Assembly: GCF_002095475.1 (NCBI RefSeq)
Contig: NZ_MLFR01000012.1
Span: 81,066-145,065, forward strand
From: Pantoea rwandensis
Lineage (GTDB): Bacteria > Pseudomonadota > Gammaproteobacteria > Enterobacterales > Enterobacteriaceae
Reading direction: 5' to 3'
Length of the DNA: 64,000 nt
In this document: positions 35,986 to 45,243 of the stretch, piece after piece
Position numbering within the stretch: the stretch's first letter is position 1
How the letters are laid out: every line of letters starts with the position of its first letter
Notes under the pieces: generated by a model
The model's input: only the letters and a program-made list of their open reading frames with translations
Database searches by the model: none
Told to the model about the DNA's origin: nothing
Translations under genes and position numbers: made by a program

Positions 35986-37248
35986 TCAACTTAAGCCGAG
36001 ACTGCGGCGTCCGTTCACATTCAATGATTCCACAGTGAAGCGATCCTGCCAGGTGGCTTCATAATCCTCTTTAGGGAAATCACCCGGTGATGCGCCCGTT
36101 GCCAATGACTCTGCGACATGAGCGGCATAAGCAGCATTTTTTTCACACATGGGAGCAGCCGGAATATACATCACATTACCCCAGCCTTTTTGGTCCTGAA
36201 CCGGCGCCACAGAGTGGATCACATCACAATGCCACCACACCGAATCACCAGCTTCCATGGCAGGGATAGAGCACAAGCCCTGAATCAATTCTGGATGCCA
36301 CTGCTCTGAAACCGGTAGCACTTTACCCGGTGCAACGCCGCAGAGTTCATCTTCGGGCACATCTTTGAGCAGCGGACGCAGCAGCATATACGCCATGGCT
36401 TCTGGAACTGGCACCACATGCAGCAGCCCTTGGCCGAGTTGCATATCCGACAGCGCAGTCCAGCCCTGGAAGGTGCGAAATACCGAGCATTTGGTGGTGG
36501 TGCCTGCTTGGTATTCATTCACCTCGGTACGATGTGCGGCATCCCAAGGATCATATTGGTCGAATTGATTGTTGAAGATCTTGCCAAAGACCCTCTGATA
36601 AGCCGGTAATAACCATCGTTCCAGCGCACCGGAATCGGTATGTGCACCCAAACCTTTCGATGTAGTGCCAGGCAGGCGACGGCGAATACGATCGGGATAG
36701 ATAATGCTGACGTCAGGGTCAAACCAGCGTTTGCCCTGGGATTCGAACGTCCAGAGGTGGTTGAGGAATGATTGTGTTTTTGCCATCGCATCGCTTTGGC
36801 GCGCCGTCATCTGCGCCTCGCTCCAATAGATGGGATAGATTTCGGGGCGTGACGCATCAAGGCTGCCAAAGAAATTATCACCCGGGCCTTGATAGACCTG
36901 ATCGAAATGATTGTCATCAAGGTATTTGAGCATCGATTCGTCCCAGCATAATGCCTGGTCGCGCGAGAAGGTCTGTTTCACCACCACACAACCACGACGG
37001 CGAATATGCGCCTTCACCTCATCGCTTACGCGACCTTCTGCGATCTCATCCCAGCTGAGTTGCGGCCATGCAGTGCCTTTCTGCGCCTCTTCTGCACGTG
37101 CTGCCGCTATCTCGTTAACAATTTTGCTTCTCACTTGCTCAAACAGCCCTTCGACATCGCCGATTTGCTCTCTAAGCACTCTCTTCATCAAGCGTACGTT
37201 GTGTTTGAAATCATCTGGTTGTTGTTCTGAGGTGAAGATTGTGTTCAT
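35986..37248 (-). CDS. ybiU: DUF1479 protein YbiU
   Basis: Protein of 420 residues matching enterobacterial YbiU (DUF1479) across its length. It belongs to the wider Fe(II)/2-oxoglutarate-dependent oxygenase fold: a candidate iron triad is the H and D of GLGAHTDSGAL (about residues 200-210) and the histidine in WWHCDVIHSV (about 338-347). The substrate is unknown. It lies just upstream of yciT on the same strand with 42 bases between. Confidence 0.88.
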   Translation of the reverse strand: MNTIFTSEQQPDDFKHNVRLMKRVLREQIGDVEGLFEQVRSKIVNEIAAARAEEAQKGTAWPQLSWDEIAEGRVSDEVKAHIRRRGCVVVKQTFSRDQALCWDESMLKYLDDNHFDQVYQGPGDNFFGSLDASRPEIYPIYWSEAQMTARQSDAMAKTQSFLNHLWTFESQGKRWFDPDVSIIYPDRIRRRLPGTTSKGLGAHTDSGALERWLLPAYQRVFGKIFNNQFDQYDPWDAAHRTEVNEYQAGTTTKCSVFRTFQGWTALSDMQLGQGLLHVVPVPEAMAYMLLRPLLKDVPEDELCGVAPGKVLPVSEQWHPELIQGLCSIPAMEAGDSVWWHCDVIHSVAPVQDQKGWGNVMYIPAAPMCEKNAAYAAHVAESLATGASPGDFPKEDYEATWQDRFTVESLNVNGRRSLGLS

Positions 37249-37411
37249 AGCGTTGCTCCGATTTCTTCGTTCGAAACTAATTTACGCTTCATTCATAACA
37301 ATTGAACAGCAGTTAACCAACATAAATTGCGTGATTTTATGATATCAGTCACATTAAACCGTCACTTTAAGCTTTCGTATGAAGCGTGAAGGGAGTTTCG
37401 AACACAGGAAG

Positions 37412-38065
37412 TTAATCGAGATAGCGATGATAGCGAACATGGAGTTCCGCAAGGTTCTTCACATTAAGCTTGCGCATAGCGGCCTGTTTTTGGCTGCTGA
37501 TGGTTTTGATACTCTTCTCTTTAGCGACAGCGATATCAGTGACCGTCCTGCCACGATAAATTGAACGGATAATGGTTCTTTCTGTGGCAGATAAAGACAG
37601 CATCGCCTGCTCATCTTTTATGGAAGGCGATAACTCTCTAGCAGTAAAGCCGCGCCTTAATTGGCGAGGGTGGTCTTCGAACCCCCATTCATTATTCTCT
37701 AATACAGAGAAAACTGCACTTTCAACCTCTTTTTGACTGCTTTTTCTTTGTAGTATTGCACGCACATTCATCATCTTATATTTCTGCGTTGTTTTATAAT
37801 CTAGTGCATGAGTCAAAATAACAACCGACGATGATAGTGAGCAAGACTTAATGAGTTCCGAAATAATATCAGCATTCGCAATTTCAGTATCAATAATCAC
37901 CATATGCATGCCCCTCTCGATATGAGTGGGTGCTTCATCACGGAAATGGATCGGGCAGTGTGCCACATTAATGTATGGAAGCGTCGTTAGCATCGCGCGG
38001 ATACCGTAGTAAGTAATAGGGTTAGGTGTGATGACCATTATGTTTTTGTTTTTATGATTAAGCAT
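37412..38065 (-). CDS. LuxR-family transcriptional regulator
   Basis: Regulator of about 217 residues with a degenerate receiver-like N-terminal domain (about 8-125, with VIIDTE where a phosphoacceptor would lie) and a C-terminal LuxR/GerE HTH (about 155-212: LSATERTIIRSIYRGRTVTD, then IKTISSQKQAAMRKL). The typical acidic cluster and the phospho-aspartate are not obvious, so phosphorylation control is doubtful; it resembles the RcsA/BglJ/CsgD-type auxiliary regulators. GAGAGAT precedes the ATG at 38065. It diverges from a ToxR-like gene with a long AT-rich promoter gap. Confidence 0.75.
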   Translation of the reverse strand: MLNHKNKNIMVITPNPITYYGIRAMLTTLPYINVAHCPIHFRDEAPTHIERGMHMVIIDTEIANADIISELIKSCSLSSSVVILTHALDYKTTQKYKMMNVRAILQRKSSQKEVESAVFSVLENNEWGFEDHPRQLRRGFTARELSPSIKDEQAMLSLSATERTIIRSIYRGRTVTDIAVAKEKSIKTISSQKQAAMRKLNVKNLAELHVRYHRYLD

Positions 38066-38417
38066 ATCTCTCGCTTCTTTCTGTAAAGGCTGCATTAAAA
38101 AATCAAATCAATAAAATCGCAGTACATTTAGATAACACTTTTAAAAATATATTAACTCAGGACATGCGATTAATCTGATGCGAATATTATTCATCGGCAA
38201 TGCCGCTTTCAACACACCGGCGCTCATGTCACACATAAGTCACCAGCTGTAAATAATAAGCATTTAAATCAATCCTTTGAAGTGGTGACAAAGCGGTTAC
38301 AACAGCTTTTCCTCGCCCTAAAATGCCCAGAAGACCTTCTTGGGACTCATGTTATACTTATCGCATCTGAGGTTGAAACGCCTGCTGTGTGTAGTGAGGT
38401 CAAGGTCGAACTTGAAT

Positions 38418-39185
38418 ATGTTATTTTTTACCGATTCTGGTCTTATACGACTAGGAGATAAGGAAGTGCTACTCAGCAGGCAAAGCAAAATATGCCTGAC
38501 GTTTCTGTGTGAGCACGCAGGTGAAATTATTTCCAAAGAGAGGCTACAAGATGCCTGCTGGAAACAGTATGGTACTGTGGTATCAGAAAATACTGTCAGA
38601 CAAACCCTCTTTCGCCTCCGTAAATCTCTTGCGTCATTAGGTGTCGTGGAGGAAATCCTCGAAACACAGGGTTATGCGGGTTATCGATTAAAACCTGACT
38701 ACATCAATGTCGTGCCAGATACCCATGAATTTCTGATGATTGAACAGCGTTCGGCGTTTGAAACTGTAAAGGAGGAGGATCATCCTAACACTTATCCATT
38801 ACAGCACTCCCCCATCGCTGTGAAACAAAAAGCATCTCAACCGAAACTGATTATTTTCGTTCTCTTCTTATTTTGTTTGTTCTTTGCTACGGGTGCTTAT
38901 CTTCGCAGTCAACAGTTTATTCACCCACTTCATTACAGCGAAGCCGTTAACCAAGACGGACGCATCTTCTATATTTCAAATTACGTAGAAAACAATAATG
39001 CCGAGTTGATGTCCCGCGTGAACTATTGGCTTATTAAGATGAAAATACAAACCACACAAAACAGTAAGATTTACATCAATTCTGACCATGGCAATTCGAT
39101 AAACCTATTTATCTGCAATGGCGACATTGAAGCAGAAACTTCTGACTGTGAATCGATGGCGGTTATTGGGAGAAATCACCCATGA
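38418..39185 (+). CDS. ToxR/CadC-like membrane-bound winged-helix regulator
   Basis: Membrane-spanning regulator of about 255 residues. A cytoplasmic OmpR-type winged helix (about residues 5-95: ISKERLQDACWKQYG, ENTVRQTLFRLRKSL, ETQGYAGYRL) is joined by a linker to one membrane helix (about 145-165, IIFVLFLFCLFFATGAYL) and a short periplasmic domain with two cysteines near the end. Start uncertain: ATG 38418 is used, ATG 38349 is possible. Its stop overlaps the next gene by ATGA. Sensor input and targets are unknown; the layout matches ToxR-ToxS-type pairs. Confidence 0.75.
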   Translation: MLFFTDSGLIRLGDKEVLLSRQSKICLTFLCEHAGEIISKERLQDACWKQYGTVVSENTVRQTLFRLRKSLASLGVVEEILETQGYAGYRLKPDYINVVPDTHEFLMIEQRSAFETVKEEDHPNTYPLQHSPIAVKQKASQPKLIIFVLFLFCLFFATGAYLRSQQFIHPLHYSEAVNQDGRIFYISNYVENNNAELMSRVNYWLIKMKIQTTQNSKIYINSDHGNSINLFICNGDIEAETSDCESMAVIGRNHP

Positions 39186-39661
39186 AAGTTGCCTTTACTG
39201 CCGCGAGCTGCCTGTTGATGATGTTCTTGGGGTGGTTTTCGTTGCCTTATTTGCTACAACCCTTCTCCGGTGACTGTCGTAGCGAAACCTTAATCATTTA
39301 CGATGAGCCTGAACGTACCGTGATCAGTCATGGATATTGGGACATCCTGCGGGGTAGCCGTGAAGGTCATCTCAATGCTTACCTGGCCTTTATTTCACCG
39401 CAAGGCGATGAGCGAAAGATCAATGTGGATAGAACAGTCAATCTTGATTACACCTATCACATTGACTCTTTGACGGCATCAACTGAAAAATCATTCCGCA
39501 TTGCTGGACCCGACACACAAGACCCGCTAGTCGGAAAATATATTGATCCGCTGGCCGATGAGAAATTCAGCGCGCGGATTTATCTCTTTAAAGTGGGGAG
39601 CCAACTAATTTCAGGTTTCCACTATCGCCCCCTGAATCGCTGCATGAAGCCGACTTTTTGA
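39182..39661 (+). CDS. ToxS-like membrane-anchored partner protein
   Basis: Protein of 159 residues with an N-terminal signal-anchor (about 4-24) and a periplasmic domain containing two cysteines (C32 and a late one near residue 154). I find no named family. Its ATGA overlap with the ToxR-like gene and the shared topology suggest that it modulates or stabilises the regulator's periplasmic domain, as ToxS does for ToxR (inference). It ends two bases before the convergent kinase gene. Confidence 0.6.
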   Translation: MKVAFTAASCLLMMFLGWFSLPYLLQPFSGDCRSETLIIYDEPERTVISHGYWDILRGSREGHLNAYLAFISPQGDERKINVDRTVNLDYTYHIDSLTASTEKSFRIAGPDTQDPLVGKYIDPLADEKFSARIYLFKVGSQLISGFHYRPLNRCMKPTF

Positions 39662-39662
39662 T

Positions 39663-40154
39663 CTATCCGTGCATCTCCAGCACGATACGATCTACGCACT
39701 GTTGCGCTGATAACAGTGCGCTATCCAGTTGCAGCCGATCACGCTGCCAGGGTTGATATTCACGCTGCTCCACCGCCTGCCAGCTTGGCAATATATGGCC
39801 TTTGATATCTGCAACCCTGTTTTCGACACGAAAACGATGTTTATTCTTGTCGGAACAGATGATTTCCACCTCCAGAATCGCGGTGCCACTCAGTAATGCA
39901 ATATCACGATAGGCATCACGAATCTGCATCAGGTCGTTAACGGAATCCGTAATCACCGTGGAGCCCAATAGCAAATTCTCCCGTGCGACGGCATAGGTTA
40001 CAAAGTAGCCTTCTGGGCCGATAGGTTGATCTGCTACGCGAAGCGCTTGCTCAACACTGTCGACACGCAAATAAACTGCACTTAACTGCCGGGCTAACAA
40101 GCGCGCGATGGTGCTTTTTCCCGTACCGGGTAAGCCACTGAAGGTGATAAGCAT
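39663..40154 (-). CDS. AAA-type small-molecule kinase-like P-loop protein
   Basis: P-loop protein of 163 residues related to gluconate-kinase/CPT-like small-molecule kinases. Walker A GLPGTGKST lies at about residues 7-15; a DSV motif follows at about 32-34, and a lid-type arginine region (RFRVENRV) at about 105-112. A substrate cannot be named. GAGACC lies before the ATG. It sits alone between convergent genes. Confidence 0.7.
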   Translation of the reverse strand: MLITFSGLPGTGKSTIARLLARQLSAVYLRVDSVEQALRVADQPIGPEGYFVTYAVARENLLLGSTVITDSVNDLMQIRDAYRDIALLSGTAILEVEIICSDKNKHRFRVENRVADIKGHILPSWQAVEQREYQPWQRDRLQLDSALLSAQQCVDRIVLEMHG

Positions 40155-40236
40155 AATGGTCTCGCAGGGTTATTGTGGTTCTTTGATAGAAAGGTGCTCA
40201 AAAAACCTATTTTAATCTCGAAATCTAATGAGCCCA

Positions 40237-40632
40237 CTATTTGTTCTGATACAGATCCCAGCGGTTGCCGTAAATATCTTCAAATACCACCACGATGCCA
40301 TATTCCTCTTCACGCGGTTGTTCACAGAACGTGACGCCGTTGGCTTTCATCTGGTGGTAATCGCGCCAGAAGTCATCCGTCTGCAAGAACAGAAATACGC
40401 GACCGCCACATTGGTTGCCAACAAAACCCTGCTGGCGCTCGTTGGATGCCTGCGCTAACAGTAGGTTACAGTCACTTTGCGGGTTTGGATTCACCACGAC
40501 CCAGCGCTTACCCGGTTGTGGTGTATCTTCGATTAAATGAAAACCTAATTTCTGCGTGTAATATTCAATCGCACGATCGTAGTCATCCACCACAATCGCA
40601 ACATAACCCATACAACGTTTTTGTGTTCTCAT
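40237..40632 (-). CDS. VOC-family (glyoxalase/bleomycin-resistance-like) protein
   Basis: Single-repeat VOC protein of 131 residues, usually dimeric. It has the paired beta-alpha-beta-beta-beta pattern: AIVVDDYDRAIEYYTQKLGF (about 13-32) and FCEQPREEEYGIVVVFEDIYGNRWDLYQ (about 102-129); the candidate metal ligand is the aspartate in NRWDL. Members act as lyases, dioxygenases or binding proteins; the substrate is unknown. The start follows AGAGAG. Confidence 0.75.
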   Translation of the reverse strand: MRTQKRCMGYVAIVVDDYDRAIEYYTQKLGFHLIEDTPQPGKRWVVVNPNPQSDCNLLLAQASNERQQGFVGNQCGGRVFLFLQTDDFWRDYHQMKANGVTFCEQPREEEYGIVVVFEDIYGNRWDLYQNK

Positions 40633-40721
40633 CGTTTCTCTCTGAATACCCTACCCAATATCAGGCCTGTGAATCAAACCACTGACGACGCGTATCTCAT
40701 TTCAGACTCGCTTCGTTCAGA

Positions 40722-40749
40722 AAATAAAAAAGCAGACCGCAGCCTGCTT
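40722..40749 (-). terminator. Intrinsic terminator of the ABM gene
   Basis: On the minus strand, stem AAGCAG / CTGCTT with an 8-base loop is followed by a run of T, ten bases after the stop of the monooxygenase gene. Confidence 0.7.
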
Positions 40750-40758
40750 CATCATTCG

Positions 40759-41058
40759 TTACGCGTTGCCACCCGCAACTTTACGTAATGCCACGACTTC
40801 GGCCTGTTCTAATAAAGGCTCCAGGTCGGCGAACAGTTTGACAATATGTGGCGCTTGAAGATGCTTATCCAGCAGAGCCTGGCTGGCCCACTCTTCAGTC
40901 CAGACAAAGCGACGTGGATTTTTGCTGTCAATATTCAGCTGATAAGTGATACATCCTTCTTCACGTAATGTCTCTTCAATAACACCACGAAATAATTGCT
41001 CAGCTTTATTTTCACAGCCTGGTTTTGCAGTCAGCAGTGCAACAACAGGAACCGTCAT
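40759..41058 (-). CDS. Antibiotic biosynthesis monooxygenase (ABM/YgiN-like) domain protein
   Basis: Small dimeric alpha-beta barrel protein of 99 residues of the ABM type, related to quinol monooxygenase YgiN. Typical parts: VVALLTAKPGCENKAEQLF at the N-terminus, the TLREEGCITYQLN segment (about 32-44) and VWTEEWASQALLDKHLQ (about 53-69) with the conserved W/E positions. ATG 41058 is preferred over 41064 because of GGGAG spacing. Reaction unknown; a quinone-related oxidation is possible. Confidence 0.75.
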   Translation of the reverse strand: MTVPVVALLTAKPGCENKAEQLFRGVIEETLREEGCITYQLNIDSKNPRRFVWTEEWASQALLDKHLQAPHIVKLFADLEPLLEQAEVVALRKVAGGNA

Positions 41059-41265
41059 ATTCATCTCCCTTTTAAATAAAAAATAAAAGCAGACTCAAAT
41101 TAACCCAGCTTATTCCCGCTGTCAGTCTGAAAACGTGCGTTGTCTGCGACGAAGCATTCACGGCATAATCAGTGATGACTAACGCAAGGCATGCAACGCT
41201 GGATGATGGCTACCATATTGGCGGGAATGGCCGTTAAACTGGCGTTGGATGCCCGAAAATAGCGT

Positions 41266-41286
41266 CAGGGCGCAATCTGCGCCCTG
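41266..41286 (-). terminator. Hairpin after ampC (GGGCGCA family)
   Basis: Perfect 9-bp stem CAGGGCGCA / TGCGCCCTG with a 3-base loop, ten bases after the beta-lactamase stop. On the minus strand an ATTTT follows a few bases later. The same stem core recurs at three other gene ends in the window. Confidence 0.6.
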
Positions 41287-41295
41287 GGTTAAGCT

Positions 41296-42414
41296 TTACT
41301 TGCTCAATTGCTGAATGATTTTATCCGCAGCGACCACGCGGTCATCATTCGGGAACCATTTATTCGCCAGCATAATGACGGCAATTTTCTGTGACGGAAT
41401 AAACACGGCATAGGTTGAGAAACCGTTAGTCGAACCTGTCTTGTTAAACCACGCCTGTTGAGGAGCTGCCTGTGGTGGCGAGATTAACGTCGCTGACATC
41501 CCTTTCAAGATGCGTTGACTGCTGTTGCCATCGACGAGCTGTTGCTGGCTGACAGGCAGCGGATAATATTCCCACATCATCGCTTGAGTGAAGGCATCGG
41601 TCTGGTAATAGCCTTGATGCGTGCGGGCAATCGCCTGCTGCCATTCAGGGGCGACTTTCTGCTCGTTCAGCTGAATAGAAAGCCAACGTATCAGGTCGGC
41701 GGAGGTGGATTTCAGCCCATAAGACTCCGCATCCAACGGCCCAGGCGTCACACGTACCGGCTTATCCTGTTTGTTGTAACCCTGTGCATACTGGCCCATG
41801 GCAGAAGCGGGCACCTGAATAAAGGTGTGGTGCATGCCCATGGCCGGCAGCAATTGTTGCTCCATCGCGCTGATGAACGGCTGCTGCAGACTTTTTGCAG
41901 CAATCATCCCCAGCATGCCAATACCCAGATTGGAATAAACTCGCACACTGCCGGGTTTGGCATTTGGCTGCCAGTGTTTATACCAGTCCATCAGCTGTTG
42001 CTGATTCGTCACCTCATCAGGCACAAATAAAGGCGTTCCGGCGGTGTGCGTAGCAAGATTCAGCAGCGAAACCTGATCAAATGCACTGCCCTTAAGTTCT
42101 GGCAACCATTGACTGGCTTTATCGCTAAACTGCAGTTTTTTCTGCTGTGCAGCATAACTGGCTAATGTCGCGGTAAAGGTTTTGCTCAACGAACCCATCT
42201 CAAACAGCGTCTGCTCTGAAATTGGCTGAAGGGTTTCCTTTGACGCCACGCCGTAATTGTAAAATTCAGTTTTACCGTCATGCAGAATGGCGACAGCCAT
42301 GCCAGGTATCTGATATTGCTGCATTAATGGTTTAATGATGGTGTCGGGCGAAGCAGCGTGCGCCAGTGCATTGCCACCCGCCAGCAACGCCAATACCGTC
42401 AGTTGTTTAAGCAT
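41296..42414 (-). CDS. ampC: Class C beta-lactamase (AmpC family)
   Basis: Serine beta-lactamase of 372 residues with a Sec signal peptide (cut near AHA-AS), acting in the periplasm. All three class C motifs are visible: the catalytic SLSK (about 74-77, in MGSLSKTF), the Y-x-N box YSN (about 160-162, in RVYSNLG) and KTG (about 324-326, in FNKTGST). Length fits AmpC (about 380). No divergent ampR lies next to it; upstream is the second polyol module, so expression is probably constitutive and low unless regulated from elsewhere. AAGGAA precedes the ATG. Confidence 0.92.
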   Translation of the reverse strand: MLKQLTVLALLAGGNALAHAASPDTIIKPLMQQYQIPGMAVAILHDGKTEFYNYGVASKETLQPISEQTLFEMGSLSKTFTATLASYAAQQKKLQFSDKASQWLPELKGSAFDQVSLLNLATHTAGTPLFVPDEVTNQQQLMDWYKHWQPNAKPGSVRVYSNLGIGMLGMIAAKSLQQPFISAMEQQLLPAMGMHHTFIQVPASAMGQYAQGYNKQDKPVRVTPGPLDAESYGLKSTSADLIRWLSIQLNEQKVAPEWQQAIARTHQGYYQTDAFTQAMMWEYYPLPVSQQQLVDGNSSQRILKGMSATLISPPQAAPQQAWFNKTGSTNGFSTYAVFIPSQKIAVIMLANKWFPNDDRVVAADKIIQQLSK

Positions 42415-42587
42415 GAAAATTCCTTTTCGTTCAGTGAATACATGATTTCAGCGCGTGATTATAAAATCCTGCCAATTAATCGCCAAACCCAATGTTGTGC
42501 TAACACTGAGAAAGTGAAGGTGATCACAACCATGAAACATTTCATTAACCGTTAATTGATCTTTTCCCCGCCAGCTTTTATAGCTTA

Positions 42588-42621
42588 TGAAAATTATTTC
42601 AGGCATCAGAAATAATTTTCA
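42588..42621. promoter_or_regulatory. Perfect 13-bp inverted repeat, candidate SorC-regulator operator
   Basis: TGAAAATTATTTC, 8 bases, GAAATAATTTTCA, an exact inverted repeat 81 bases upstream of the binding-protein ATG. Size and symmetry suit a dimer or tetramer of the SorC-type regulator encoded four genes downstream. It is too AT-rich for an intrinsic terminator and has no T-run. Confidence 0.6.
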
Positions 42622-42701
42622 GCACCTACCCCGGCTCGTTTTACCGCGTTTAGTTGTCACGGCTGAGCCTTCAATATTCAGCGTCTGCTCCGGGGAAAAA
42701 C

Positions 42702-43730
42702 ATGAGAAAGATCGCCTCAATTCTGGCTGGCCTCACTCTCGCCAGCACACTTGTCAGCACATCACAGGCTGCCGACGACACACCACAATTTCGCTGCAAA
42801 CCCGGCGAAACTTACTACATGAACGTCATGGTAACCGGTGTTGAATATTGGTTTCCGGTCTATGAAATGTTCAAACAAGCCGCGCACCAGTTGGGTTGTA
42901 AAACGGTGTACGGTGGGACTCCCGCTTATGACGTCAACCAACAGTTAGCCAGCTTTGAACAGATTCTGGCACAAAAACCGGCGGGGATTTTCCTTCATCC
43001 CATGAATCCTGATCCTTTTATTGAGCCGATCAACCGCGCTGCCGAAATGGGCATTCCGGTAGTGACTTTTGCTGCTGATTCGCCCAACAGTAAACGCGTC
43101 GCCTACATCACGTCTGACAACTTCCGTGAAGGAAAAGCTGCGGCAGATGAGTTAGGTAAAGCCATGGGTAAAGATGCCGAATTCGCCGTTTTAGAGAATC
43201 CCGGCCAGGATAACCACGACCGCAGAGTCACAGCATTCGTCAATGAAATGAAAGCGGCATTCCCCGACAGCAAGTTAGTGGCGCGCGCGGCAACTTATCA
43301 GGACCCTTCCAAAGCCTACAACGCTGTGCTGTCGATGTTGCAAGCTCACCCCAATCTGAAAGGCATCTTTATGCCGGAAGCCAGTTCGGCGATTGGTGCT
43401 GCGCAAGCGGTGGCGGAAAATGGCGGCAAAGTGAAAGTCATGACGGTGGACGTCAATGCCAAAGTGTTGGATATGATCAAAAGCGGACAGGTATTTGGTG
43501 CCATCAACCCGAATCAGGGTATTCAGGGTTATATGGGCTTTATGACTCTATTCCTTGCCGCTCATCCAGAGCTCATTGACCCAATGAATGACGCTAAACG
43601 TCAAGGCGTCAATCCCTTCTCGTTCCCCATTCTTGATAACGGTTACGCGGTTGTCACTAAAGACAATGCCGACGATTTTCGTTGGGATAGTTATCTGAAA
43701 CGCCGTGGCACCAAAGGCATTAACGAGTAA
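42702..43730 (+). CDS. Periplasmic sugar/polyol-binding protein, second polyol module
   Basis: RbsB-type binding protein of 342 residues with a signal peptide (about 24 residues, cut near SQA-AD). Mature features are VTGVEYWFPVYEMF (about 42-55), AGIFLHPMNPDPF (about 90-102) and the C-lobe TVDVNAKVLDMI (about 235-246). Two cysteines (near residues 33 and 67) could form a disulfide. Among binders of this class the aromatic EYWFPVYEMF suggests a hexose- or polyol-stacking site (inference). GGGGAA precedes the ATG at 42702. First gene of the module. Confidence 0.87.
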   Translation: MRKIASILAGLTLASTLVSTSQAADDTPQFRCKPGETYYMNVMVTGVEYWFPVYEMFKQAAHQLGCKTVYGGTPAYDVNQQLASFEQILAQKPAGIFLHPMNPDPFIEPINRAAEMGIPVVTFAADSPNSKRVAYITSDNFREGKAAADELGKAMGKDAEFAVLENPGQDNHDRRVTAFVNEMKAAFPDSKLVARAATYQDPSKAYNAVLSMLQAHPNLKGIFMPEASSAIGAAQAVAENGGKVKVMTVDVNAKVLDMIKSGQVFGAINPNQGIQGYMGFMTLFLAAHPELIDPMNDAKRQGVNPFSFPILDNGYAVVTKDNADDFRWDSYLKRRGTKGINE

Positions 43731-43740
43731 GGAGCCGATC

Positions 43741-45243
43741 ATGACAGCACTGCTGGAACTGCGCGGTATCAGTAAACGTTTTGGTGCCGTCAAGGCATTG
43801 CAGGAGGTCGACCTCACATTGCAGGCCGGTGAGATTCACGCGTTGGCGGGTGAAAATGGAGCCGGAAAATCGACCCTGATGAACATCATTGACGGCATCC
43901 TGCGCCCGGATAGCGGTGAAATATGGCTGGATGGGAAACCCGTGACCATCCGCTCACCGCGTGAAGCGCAGCAGTTGGGCATCGGTTTAGTACACCAAGA
44001 GATCGCCCTGTGCCCGGATATCAGTATTTATGAAAATATCTGGATGGCACATCAACAGCGCGGCCTGCTGTTACCACACAAAGCGTTGCGGGAACGCGCG
44101 CAGCAGGTGATGAACCGCCTCGCCCCTATTCCCGTGAGTAAAAAGGTGGGTGAGCTGTCGCTGTCGCAGCAGCAGTTAGTTGAGATAGCGAAAGCCCTCA
44201 CGTTAGATTGCCGGCTGCTGATCCTCGACGAACCCACCGCTGCCCTCACCGAGCCAGAAGCGCAGACGCTGTTTAGCATTGTGCGCCAACTGCGCGATCA
44301 GGGCATGACGGTGGTGTATATCAGCCATCGCATGGCGGAGATTTTCGCGCTCTGCCAGCACATCACTATCCTGCGCGATGGCCGTACCGTTCACAGTGCC
44401 CCCCTCGCTAGCATGACGGCAGATGAGGTGATCACGCGATTAGTCGGCCGAGAGTTGTCACAACTCTACCCTGATAAACGGCCCGTCAATGACGCTCCGC
44501 CTTTACTGGAAGTGCGGAATATCAGTGATGGGAAACGCTTTCACGATATCCATTTTAACCTGCGTCCGGGGGAAATCCTCGGGATTGGCGGCTTGATGGG
44601 TGCTGGTCGCAGCGAGATTGCGCAGGGTATTTGCGCACTGCAGCCGCTCACTCGCGGCAGTATCCGTATTAAAGGTGAACCGGTGCGATTAAAGGATTAT
44701 GCGGCGAGTATTCAGCAGCGCATGGTCTATTTATCTGAAGATCGCAAAGACGCGGGACTGTTTCTGGCGATGCCAATTGACTGGAATATCTCCGCATTGG
44801 ACATCCGTGCTGTCAGCCATCACGGCTTAACGCTCAGCCCGCGTCGTGAACGTCTGCAAGCGGAAGCTCTGGCACAGCAGGTCAAACTAAAACGCGGCAA
44901 GCTAAGCGACCCAGTATCGTCACTTTCAGGTGGCAATCAGCAAAAAGTGGCGCTGGCACGCGTGCTGTCGGTGCAGCCGGAAATCGTGTTTCTGGATGAG
45001 CCCACACGTGGCGTGGATGTGAGCGCTAAAGCGGAAATATATCAAATACTCGCTAATCTGGCAGGCAACGGGGTCGGTTTGGTTGTGATTTCGTCGGAAC
45101 TGCCTGAGCTGATCGGACTTTGTGATCGCATTATTGTCATTCATGAAGGACGAATCAGTGGTGAAGTCACGGGAGCAGCGATGACAGAAGAGAATCTGAT
45201 GCGGCTCGCAGCTGGCATCGCAACGCAAGCGGAGGCCCTATGA
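43741..45243 (+). CDS. ABC ATPase with two nucleotide-binding domains, second polyol module
   Basis: RbsA-type fused ATPase of 500 residues. First domain: Walker A GENGAGKST (about 37-45), signature LSLSQQQ (about 140), Walker B LLILDEPTAAL (about 158-168). Second domain: altered Walker A GLMGAGRSE (about 283-291), signature LSGGNQQK (about 393-400), Walker B IVFLDEPTRGVD (about 415-426). The start follows AAGGAG ten bases after the binding-protein stop; its TGA overlaps the permease start. Confidence 0.9.
   Translation: MTALLELRGISKRFGAVKALQEVDLTLQAGEIHALAGENGAGKSTLMNIIDGILRPDSGEIWLDGKPVTIRSPREAQQLGIGLVHQEIALCPDISIYENIWMAHQQRGLLLPHKALRERAQQVMNRLAPIPVSKKVGELSLSQQQLVEIAKALTLDCRLLILDEPTAALTEPEAQTLFSIVRQLRDQGMTVVYISHRMAEIFALCQHITILRDGRTVHSAPLASMTADEVITRLVGRELSQLYPDKRPVNDAPPLLEVRNISDGKRFHDIHFNLRPGEILGIGGLMGAGRSEIAQGICALQPLTRGSIRIKGEPVRLKDYAASIQQRMVYLSEDRKDAGLFLAMPIDWNISALDIRAVSHHGLTLSPRRERLQAEALAQQVKLKRGKLSDPVSSLSGGNQQKVALARVLSVQPEIVFLDEPTRGVDVSAKAEIYQILANLAGNGVGLVVISSELPELIGLCDRIIVIHEGRISGEVTGAAMTEENLMRLAAGIATQAEAL

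Noticed and set aside
42415..42701. Divergent ampR regulator next to ampC
   Set aside because: The region upstream of ampC contains no LysR gene; only the inverted repeat and the start of the second polyol module.
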